A stretch of DNA of 64,000 bases from AAA044-D11 sp965268555 (GTDB lineage Bacteria > Actinomycetota > Actinomycetes > Nanopelagicales > Nanopelagicaceae). Within the stretch, counting starts at the first letter, position 1, and each line of letters opens with the position of its first letter. Location of the stretch: positions 310,001 through 374,000 of the forward strand of contig OZ254174.1 of assembly GCA_965268555.1 (NCBI GenBank). The letters run 5' to 3'. This document shows positions 57,780 to 64,000 of this stretch, piece by piece. The notes under the pieces are model-generated. The model worked only from the letters and a program-made list of their open reading frames with translations, had not been told where the DNA came from and made no database searches. A program made the translations under genes and the position numbers.

Positions 57780-59912
57780 ATGGCTATAGTGCCAAAAGGT
57801 GCGCGTAAGCGCGCGAGCAAAAAATCTGCAGCCAAAGCTGCAGCAAATCAAACACCAGAAACTTCGGATGTTGTAGAAGTTGAAGCGGTTGAGAAAAAAA
57901 CAACCAAGAAAGCTTCAGCAGCAAGCATCCCAGTTCCAATGTTTCAAGCAGCGCCAGAAGCAGTTGCGCCAAAAAAGGCAAAAGCAAAAGCTGAAACCAC
58001 CGAGGTTGCAACAGATGAAGATTCGGATGGCGATACTGGTGCACGCCGACGCCGTCGTGGCGGACGTGGTCGCCGTCGTGGCGGGCGAGATGCTGGTGAT
58101 ACAACCGAGGATCGCGATGTCGATACCGATGAAGTTTTGGATGCTGGCGAAATTTCTGAAGATGGCGAAGATTCACAAACTTCAACTCCACGTCGCCGTC
58201 GTCGCCGTCGCGCAAAAGGTGATGGCGTAACTCCAGGGGAGACCATCGAAGAAGATGGCGTAATAACTGTTGTAAAAGTTAGAGAACCTAGAGAGCGTAA
58301 GGTTCGCGAAGATCAACCAACTCGTCCAGATAGAAGTGATCGTGGCGGTCGCAATCGAAGCAGAAGTGATCGAGGCGGTCGCAATCGCAACGACCGTGAA
58401 CCAAGAGATTTTGTCCGCCGTCGTGGAACAGTAATTACCGAATCAGAATTCTTAGGACGCCGAGAGAATGTAGATCGTCAGATGTTGGTTCGCCAAGCTG
58501 GCGACCGTACTCAAATTGCTGTCCTCGAAGATAAAATCATGGTTGAACACTATGTAAATAGAAATAGCAACATCTCTTATGTTGGAAACGTTTACTTAGG
58601 AAAAGTTCAGAACGTTCTGCCATCAATGGAAGCAGCTTTCGTAGATATTGGTAAGGGTAGAAATGCCGTTCTCTACGCCGGTGAAGTTAACTGGGATACT
58701 GCTGGACTTGCAGATGGCGCACCTCGCAAAATTGAACACGTCTTAAAAACTGGTCAATCGGTATTAGTTCAAGTTACTAAAGATCCAATTGGTCAGAAGG
58801 GTGCCCGACTAACAAGTCAGATTTCACTTCCAGGCCGCTACTTGGTTTATGTTCCAAGTGGTGAAATGAGCGGAATCAGTCGCCGACTTCCAGATCAAGA
58901 ACGTTCACGATTGAAGAGCATTCTTAAGAATTTGATTCCAGAAGATGCTGGTGTGATTGTTCGCACCGCATCTGAAGGTGCAACCGAAGAAGAGTTAGAG
59001 CGCGATGTAATTCGCCTCAAAGCGCAATGGGAAGATATCGAGGCAAAGTCAAAGGAATCCGGAACAAATGCCCCGGCCCTTCTCTACTCTGAGCCAGATC
59101 TAACGGTTCGCGTTATTCGCGATATCTTTAACGAAGATTTCAATAAGTTAATTGTTCAAGGCGATCAAGCTTGGGACGATATCAATAACTATCTCGGTCA
59201 TATCGCTCCAGAACTAACTGCCAAGATTGAAAAATGGAGCAATCCACGCGATCTATTTGTTGAAAATAGAATTGAAGAGCAACTCGCTAAAGCATTCGAT
59301 CGCAAGGTTTATCTACCTTCAGGTGGATCACTTGTTATCGATCGCACTGAAGCGATGATTGTTATCGACGTCAATACAGGTAAATTTATTGGTAAGGGCG
59401 GAAACCTTGAAGAGACTGTTACTAAGAACAACTTAGAAGCAGCAGAAGAGATTGCCCGCCAACTTCGCCTTCGCGATATGGGTGGAATTGTCGTAATCGA
59501 CTTTATTGATATGACTCTTGAATCAAATAGAGATCTTGTTCTCCGCAGACTTATTGAATGTTTAGGACGTGATCGCACAAAGCATCAAGTTGCTGAAGTG
59601 ACTTCATTGGGCTTGGTTCAGATGACACGAAAGCGTGTTGGCCAAGGACTTATCGAAGCTTTCTCAACAACTTGCGAAAGTTGTGGTGGTCGCGGAATTC
59701 ATATTCACTCCGAACCAGTTAAAAAGGTCGCGCTCGAGAAAGATATGGAACAACGTTATGTGCCACAAGTTCATGACGATGAATCTGAACCAGCTGATGA
59801 ATCTGCAAAGGATTCAGAAGTAGCGCAAATTCAAGAAGAGGCGCCAGTGAAGGCCCCGGCCCAAAAGCGCCGTCGCCGTGCTGTAAGTACTGGGGTAATT
59901 ACTCCAGAATAG
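57780..59912 (+). CDS. rne: Ribonuclease E/G family endoribonuclease
   Basis: The 710-residue protein initiates mRNA decay and processes rRNA. Residues 1-215 are a low-complexity, arginine-rich and acidic region (RRRRRGGRGRRRGGR, PRRRRRRRAKG, two SDRGGRNR repeats) that probably binds RNA or partners. The catalytic core begins near 215 with an S1 domain (about 265-345, NRNSNISYVGNVYLGKVQN). The catalytic Asp residues are in MIVIDVNTGKFIGKGGN and GGIVVIDFIDM, and the zinc-link is CESCGGRG (Cys632, Cys635). A short basic tail (QKRRRRAVSTG) follows. N-terminal placement of the disordered part is typical of actinobacteria. Confidence 0.95.
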   Translation: MAIVPKGARKRASKKSAAKAAANQTPETSDVVEVEAVEKKTTKKASAASIPVPMFQAAPEAVAPKKAKAKAETTEVATDEDSDGDTGARRRRRGGRGRRRGGRDAGDTTEDRDVDTDEVLDAGEISEDGEDSQTSTPRRRRRRRAKGDGVTPGETIEEDGVITVVKVREPRERKVREDQPTRPDRSDRGGRNRSRSDRGGRNRNDREPRDFVRRRGTVITESEFLGRRENVDRQMLVRQAGDRTQIAVLEDKIMVEHYVNRNSNISYVGNVYLGKVQNVLPSMEAAFVDIGKGRNAVLYAGEVNWDTAGLADGAPRKIEHVLKTGQSVLVQVTKDPIGQKGARLTSQISLPGRYLVYVPSGEMSGISRRLPDQERSRLKSILKNLIPEDAGVIVRTASEGATEEELERDVIRLKAQWEDIEAKSKESGTNAPALLYSEPDLTVRVIRDIFNEDFNKLIVQGDQAWDDINNYLGHIAPELTAKIEKWSNPRDLFVENRIEEQLAKAFDRKVYLPSGGSLVIDRTEAMIVIDVNTGKFIGKGGNLEETVTKNNLEAAEEIARQLRLRDMGGIVVIDFIDMTLESNRDLVLRRLIECLGRDRTKHQVAEVTSLGLVQMTRKRVGQGLIEAFSTTCESCGGRGIHIHSEPVKKVALEKDMEQRYVPQVHDDESEPADESAKDSEVAQIQEEAPVKAPAQKRRRRAVSTGVITPE

Positions 59913-59913
59913 G

Positions 59914-59953
59914 GCCAGTTCCAGCCAGTTCCAGCCGGTTTGAGCCGGTTTGA
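59914..59953. repeat. 10-bp tandem repeat immediately after rne
   Basis: Four contiguous units run GCCAGTTCCA twice, then GCCGGTTTGA twice, starting 1 bp after the rne stop. The structure parallels the 10-bp repeats after pstB. Confidence 0.75.
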
Positions 59954-60045
59954 CCTTAGGGCAGGGCGCTCCGTATCCTTACCCTCTGCCAGTTTCCTGG
60001 CTAATTCACTAAGGATTAATCGAAAGTTTTTGAAAGGGTGTCACC

Positions 60046-60354
60046 GTGTACGCGATTGTTAAAGCAGGCGGCCGTCAAGAGAAGGTTGCCGTTGGCGACA
60101 CAGTTATTGTCGATCGCATTGATGCGAAAGCCGGTGCAGCTGTTTCATTCCCAGCGCTACTCGTTGTTGAAGGTGCAAACATCACATCTGATGCCAAGGC
60201 ACTTGCTGGCGTAAAAGTTACTGGCGAAATTGTTGAAGAACTTAAGGGTCCAAAGATCGACATCCTTCGTTACAAGAACAAGACCGGCTATCGCCGTCGT
60301 CAAGGTTTCCGTTCCCAACTTACGCGCGTGAAGATCACCGCGATTACGAAATAA
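60046..60354 (+). CDS. rplU: 50S ribosomal protein L21
   Basis: The 102-residue L21 binds 23S rRNA near L20. It begins MYAIVKAGGRQEKVAVGD and ends with YKNKTGYRRRQGFRSQLTRVKI, the family signature. The start is GTG after a GAAAGGGTG site. It is 16 bp from rpmA in the universal rplU-rpmA-obg operon. Confidence 0.96.
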   Translation: MYAIVKAGGRQEKVAVGDTVIVDRIDAKAGAAVSFPALLVVEGANITSDAKALAGVKVTGEIVEELKGPKIDILRYKNKTGYRRRQGFRSQLTRVKITAITK

Positions 60355-60370
60355 GGCAGGCGAATAATAA

Positions 60371-60634
60371 ATGGCAAGTAAAAAGGGAGTCTCCTCAACT
60401 CGTAACGGTCGCGATTCAAATGCGCAGTACCTCGGTATCAAGCGTTACGCCGGACAGATTGTTAAGAGCGGGGAAATCTTGGTTCGCCAACGCGGAACAG
60501 TTTTTCACCCAGGACAAAATGTTGGAATCGGTAAGGACGACACACTGTTTGCACTATCTGCGGGTGAAGTTGCTTTCGGTCGTGCTCGTGGTCGTAAAGT
60601 AGTAAATATCGTTCCCGTATCTGTAGTCGCCTAA
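60371..60634 (+). CDS. rpmA: 50S ribosomal protein L27
   Basis: The 87-residue L27 extends its N-terminus to the peptidyl-transferase centre. It starts MASKKGVSSTRNGRDSNAQY, without the cleavable N-terminal extension seen in Firmicutes, and has RQRGTVFHPGQNVGIGKDD. A terminator follows before obg. Confidence 0.96.
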   Translation: MASKKGVSSTRNGRDSNAQYLGIKRYAGQIVKSGEILVRQRGTVFHPGQNVGIGKDDTLFALSAGEVAFGRARGRKVVNIVPVSVVA

Positions 60635-60650
60635 CCCGCGGTTAAATTTT

Positions 60651-60684
60651 TGCGGGCCCGCGACTTGCGGGCCCGCATTTTTAT
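60651..60684 (+). terminator. Rho-independent terminator after rpmA
   Basis: A perfect 11-bp stem TGCGGGCCCGC/GCGGGCCCGCA with loop GACTT is followed by TTTTATTT. It is strong enough to separate rplU-rpmA from obg, at least partly. Confidence 0.9.
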
Positions 60685-60724
60685 TTCTTAAAGAAGTAGT
60701 TTTCGAAACGAGAGGAGAAGTTAA

Positions 60725-62215
60725 ATGGCAACATTCGTTGACCGCGTAACTCTCCACGCATTCGCCGGAAGTGGCGGCGATGGTTGCGTTTCAATTCACC
60801 GCGAAAAGTTCAAACCATTAGGTGGTCCAGATGGTGGCAACGGTGGCCGTGGTGGCGATGTAATTCTTGTCGTTGATCAAGACACCACAACACTTTTAGA
60901 TTTTCACCATTCACCACATCGTCGCGGAACCAATGGCTCACTAGGGTATGGCGATTACTGCAACGGTAAAGAAGGTAAAGATTTAATTCTTCCAGTACCA
61001 AATGGCACAGTTGTTAAAGATGACAAGGGAACTGTTCTCGCAGATTTAGTTGGCTTTGGAACTCGCTTTGTTGCTGCGCAAGGTGGCAAAGGTGGCTTAG
61101 GAAATGCTGGTTTGTCATCATCAAAGAGACGTGCACCAGGCTTTGCACTTAAAGGCGAGCCAGGTGAAGAGCGCACATTAATTCTTGAGTTAAAGAGCGT
61201 TGCAGATATTGGTTTAATCGGATTCCCATCAGCTGGTAAATCTTCTTTGATTGCATCCATCTCATCTGCAAAGCCAAAGATTGCTGACTATCCATTCACA
61301 ACTCTTGCACCAAATCTTGGCGTTGTTCAAGCAGGTGACACTCGATTTACCGTCGCAGATGTTCCGGGCCTTATACCTGGCGCCTCCGAGGGCAAAGGTT
61401 TGGGTTTGGAATTCTTACGTCACGTTGAACGTTGTGCCGCGCTTGTGCATGTACTCGACTGCGGAACTTTGGAAACTGATCGCGATCCAGTTAAAGATTT
61501 CGACATTATTGAGGAAGAACTTTCACACTACGGCGGTCTTTCAGAGCGTCCACGTTTAATTGCACTTAACAAAGTTGACTTGCCAGATGGAAAAGCGATG
61601 GCCGATATGGTTCAGCCAATTTTGGAAGCTCGTGGCTATCAGGTTTACCAAATTTCAGCAGCATCACATATCGGTCTTACTGAATTTAATTATGCAATGG
61701 CCAGAATTATTCAAGAAGCTCGTAAAGCTGAAGCGCTAGTTGAGAAGGCGCGAATAGTTCTTCGCCCAGTTGCGGTAGGAAATTCCGGCTTCACTGTTAC
61801 TGCTAATGCAGATGGTTCTTTTACGGTTCTTGGCGATAAACCAGTTCGCTGGGTTAAACAAACTGATTTTGGCAACACCGAAGCAATTGGTTATTTAGCT
61901 GATCGCCTTGCAACTCTTGGTGTTGAGAAAGAACTATTTAAAAAGGGCGCAAAGGCTAAAGATGAAGTTCGAATTGGTGAGGGCGATAACGCTGTAATTT
62001 TTGATTGGGAACCTTCAATTGAAGCTGGCGCTGAACTACTTGCCGGACCACGCGGTGGCGACTTACGACTTGAATCACCTTGGGCTGGGCGTTACACCGA
62101 AGATTTAGTTGACGACCAATTAAGCGATGATGAAATTGCAATGCAATGGGAGTACAACACTGATAATCCAAACGATCCACGCGTAGTTGTGGATGCGAAT
62201 TCCGAGGAAAAGTAA
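60725..62215 (+). CDS. obg: GTPase Obg/CgtA
   Basis: The 496-residue essential GTPase acts in 50S assembly and stress responses. It has the glycine-rich Obg fold (FAGSGGDGCVSIHREKFKP, GGRGGDVILV), G-domain motifs GFPSAGKSSLI (G1), DVPGLIPGASEGKGLG (G3) and NKVDLPDG (G4). A C-terminal OCT domain (about 350-430) and an acidic tail complete it. GAGGAGAAG precedes the ATG. The stop overlaps proB (TAATG). Confidence 0.96.
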   Translation: MATFVDRVTLHAFAGSGGDGCVSIHREKFKPLGGPDGGNGGRGGDVILVVDQDTTTLLDFHHSPHRRGTNGSLGYGDYCNGKEGKDLILPVPNGTVVKDDKGTVLADLVGFGTRFVAAQGGKGGLGNAGLSSSKRRAPGFALKGEPGEERTLILELKSVADIGLIGFPSAGKSSLIASISSAKPKIADYPFTTLAPNLGVVQAGDTRFTVADVPGLIPGASEGKGLGLEFLRHVERCAALVHVLDCGTLETDRDPVKDFDIIEEELSHYGGLSERPRLIALNKVDLPDGKAMADMVQPILEARGYQVYQISAASHIGLTEFNYAMARIIQEARKAEALVEKARIVLRPVAVGNSGFTVTANADGSFTVLGDKPVRWVKQTDFGNTEAIGYLADRLATLGVEKELFKKGAKAKDEVRIGEGDNAVIFDWEPSIEAGAELLAGPRGGDLRLESPWAGRYTEDLVDDQLSDDEIAMQWEYNTDNPNDPRVVVDANSEEK

Positions 62216-62982
62216 TGAGCGCCAATCGAATCGTTATTAAAGTTGGTTCTTCAACGCTTACAGGTAGTGCAGGAACATCGCTAAACAGTTCTGCGGTCGC
62301 GCAGTTGGTTGACGTTGTAGCAAGCCTTAAAGCGCAGGGTAAAGAGGTAATTGTCGTAACTTCTGCTGCCATCGCGGCTGGAATGGCTCCACTTGGATTA
62401 ACTGAGCGACCAACGGATCTTGCAACCCAACAAGCATCTGCTTCGGTTGGACAAGGGCTATTGATTGCAAAATACAGCGAGGAATTCTCCCGTCATAAAA
62501 TAGTTGCTTCTCAAGTACTAGTAACTGGCGATGACTTAGCCCGAGATACTCACAAAGAAAATGCGAAGCGCACGTTGATGCGTCTTCTAGAACTTGGTGT
62601 TGTCCCAATTATTAATGAAAATGATTCTGTTGGAACTGAAGAAATCCGCCTTGGTGATAATGATCGACTTGCCGCATTAGTTTTGGAATTAGTTGGAGCT
62701 AATTTATTAGTTCTAGTTTCAGATATTGACGCGCTTTATGATGCACCGCCATCGCAGGCCAGTAGCAATCGGATTGCAAAAGTCACTAATTTTGCCGAGA
62801 TAAAAGATATTGAAATTGGTGGCTCTGGTTCCTCAGGAGTTGGCAGTGGGGGAATGGTTACTAAGATTCAGGCTGCAGAAATCGCAACTGCGAGTGGCGC
62901 AGATATGTTACTTACGGACCTTGCCCATCTATCAGATGCGCTTTCTGGCAAAGATGTAGGAACACTCTTTACAGCTAATTAA
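62215..62982 (+). CDS. proB: Glutamate 5-kinase, short form without PUA domain
   Basis: The 255-residue amino-acid kinase makes gamma-glutamyl phosphate, the first step of proline synthesis. Family motifs are RIVIKVGSSTLTG, VTSAAIAAGMAPLGL, PIINENDSVGTEEIRLGDNDRLAA and the C-terminal GSGGMVTKIQAAEIA. Most bacterial ProB proteins are about 367 residues with a C-terminal PUA domain, which is absent here. The gene ends inside the convergent hydrolase gene, so the short form is genuine unless frameshifted. It is coupled to obg, as in other actinobacteria. Confidence 0.93.
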   Translation: MSANRIVIKVGSSTLTGSAGTSLNSSAVAQLVDVVASLKAQGKEVIVVTSAAIAAGMAPLGLTERPTDLATQQASASVGQGLLIAKYSEEFSRHKIVASQVLVTGDDLARDTHKENAKRTLMRLLELGVVPIINENDSVGTEEIRLGDNDRLAALVLELVGANLLVLVSDIDALYDAPPSQASSNRIAKVTNFAEIKDIEIGGSGSSGVGSGGMVTKIQAAEIATASGADMLLTDLAHLSDALSGKDVGTLFTAN

Positions 62983-64000
62983 GTTTTGTTGTCACCGCAA
63001 GCAAGACTTTTGCAGTTGCAACAGTTTCATCTAGCCCTGTTGGGTTATCCGAGAGTTTTACAATAATTGACCGGGTCTTGGGATTCACAAAAATGTATTG
63101 ACCATGAAGTCCTTCAGCTTGGCTTATTCCAGGGAATGGATGCCAAACAAATGCACCATAGCCCCAGTTGTGATCAAGTTTTGTAACAGGTGTTGTCATT
63201 CGCTTTAACCAGATCGGATCAATGATTTGCTTAGAACCAGCTTGGCCACCATTTAACATCGCAAGGCCCACTCGCGCATAGTCACGTGCTGCTGCGTTGA
63301 AGCAACAGAATGTTTTCTCAGTCCCACCAACTCGATCAACGTTCCAAGTTGCTGGATACTTTGCCCCAATTGGTTGCCAAACGTTCTTGCTGAAATAGTC
63401 CGCAACTGTTGTGCCAGTTATTGCTTTGATAATCATGCCAAGCATCTGGGTATCTACGCTTCGATATTCAGATTTACTGCCTGGCTCAAATGCCATTTTG
63501 CGATTGTGCTTCATAAACCAGTCGATATCGGTTGTGGCATACATCTGAGCAATTGCAACACCCCAGCCTTGCGGGCCGGTCGGATAATTATCTGAAACGC
63601 CGACACCACTCTGCATATCAAGAAGTGTTTGAACTGTAACGCGATCAAATGAAGTTCCAGTCTTTAGTTCTGGGAAATACTTAATAAAAGTATCGCTCTC
63701 TTTTAACTTACCTTGCGCAATCAATTGGCCAGCAATAATTGAAGTCATAGTTTTTGCTACAGAGTAAGAAGGAAGCTGTGATGACTCGTTAAATCCTGTT
63801 TTGTAATACTCGTAAGTGATTACACCATTTCTTACCAAGATAAATGCGTTGGTATTTGTGCGGTCTAAGAAATCCTGCCACTTGATTTGCTTACCTTTCC
63901 AGGCAACAGTTTCCGGAGTAGCTTCTGTGCTTGTTGGCCATTCAATTGGATTGGCTGAAGGTTGGATCGTGTGCCAAGGCATTAACGTCGGAGTTTTTGA
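62975..64000 (-). CDS. Serine hydrolase, beta-lactamase class C/PBP4* family, probably 5'-partial
   Basis: The minus-strand frame is open to the right edge, with an ATG at 63982 but no proof that it is the start, so the N-terminus may lie outside. The visible 335 residues contain the SxxK nucleophile in SYSVAKTMTS, YRSVDTQMLG as the Tyr motif, a helical region with DYARVGLAMLNGG, and HGQYIFVNPKTRSIIVKLS near the end. This is the esterase/EstB-like branch of class C beta-lactamase folds, often an esterase or peptidase rather than a drug-resistance enzyme. It overlaps proB tail to tail by 8 bp. Confidence 0.8.
   Translation of the reverse strand, partial: SKTPTLMPWHTIQPSANPIEWPTSTEATPETVAWKGKQIKWQDFLDRTNTNAFILVRNGVITYEYYKTGFNESSQLPSYSVAKTMTSIIAGQLIAQGKLKESDTFIKYFPELKTGTSFDRVTVQTLLDMQSGVGVSDNYPTGPQGWGVAIAQMYATTDIDWFMKHNRKMAFEPGSKSEYRSVDTQMLGMIIKAITGTTVADYFSKNVWQPIGAKYPATWNVDRVGGTEKTFCCFNAAARDYARVGLAMLNGGQAGSKQIIDPIWLKRMTTPVTKLDHNWGYGAFVWHPFPGISQAEGLHGQYIFVNPKTRSIIVKLSDNPTGLDETVATAKVLLAVTTKLN

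Noticed and set aside
57784..58246. Minus- and plus-strand frames over the N-terminus of rne
   Set aside because: Repetitive Arg/Ser/Leu products arise from the low-complexity coding sequence of rne in other frames.

Overview
The window looks like a chromosome segment of a streamlined, low-to-mid GC actinobacterium, most likely from the freshwater acI / Nanopelagicales (Planktophila-like) group. This is inferred from three things: actinobacterial gene neighbourhoods (folC-DUF4233-ndk, mreBCD-pbp2-rodA-rne, clpP1-clpP2-clpX, a group II truncated haemoglobin, and an LldD resembling mycobacterial LldD2); AT-leaning codon use, which is unusual for the phylum; and very tight packing with many ATGA, TAATG and TGATG junctions. 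No mobile element, CRISPR array or rRNA was seen.

Region 1-17.5 kb is a catabolic island for polyols and sugar acids. At the left edge is a split UxaA-type dehydratase (minus strand), divergent from lldD, two zinc-dependent dehydrogenases and a Gfo/Idh/MocA oxidoreductase. Next is a myo-inositol cluster. iolB points left. Divergent from it runs SDR - LacI regulator - aldehyde dehydrogenase - iolD - HpaI-type aldolase - Gfo/Idh/MocA - D-2-hydroxyacid dehydrogenase - iolE. iolG and a further Gfo/Idh/MocA gene converge on it from the other strand. The recognisable chemistry is oxidation (IolG), dehydration (IolE), ring opening (IolD) and isomerisation (IolB). No IolC kinase or IolJ aldolase is visible, which leaves the last steps to the HpaI-type aldolase and the aldehyde dehydrogenase, or to genes elsewhere.

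Region 17.5-25.5 kb holds housekeeping and nitrogen genes: trhO, a PGPGW membrane protein, pnuC, an agmatinase-family ureohydrolase converging on a PLP decarboxylase, a VOC protein, tRNA-Lys, glnK-amt, ppa, tRNA-His and orn. Region 25.5-29.9 kb is a phosphate-uptake locus in the order pstC-pstA-pstB then pstS. PHO-box-like 11-bp repeats precede both pstC and pstS.

Region 30-63 kb is a core backbone: ettA, thioesterase, MFS transporter, glbO, mscS, HNH, pepN, trmB, rpiB, tig, clpP1P2X, valS, folC, DUF4233, ndk, mreBCD, mrdA, rodA, rne, rplU, rpmA, obg, proB. The gene order resembles Mycobacterium tuberculosis Rv2439c-Rv2477c. Between rpiB and tig lies an accessory insertion with two secreted proteins (one collagen-like), a purine permease with a long structured leader, and tRNA-Gly and tRNA-Pro. 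A serine hydrolase runs off the right edge.

A recurring regulatory feature is a TANNNT -10 hexamer placed 6-8 nt before the start codon with no ribosome binding site. This implies leaderless mRNAs for at least fifteen genes here. Genes inside operons mostly use overlaps or ordinary GGAG-type sites.
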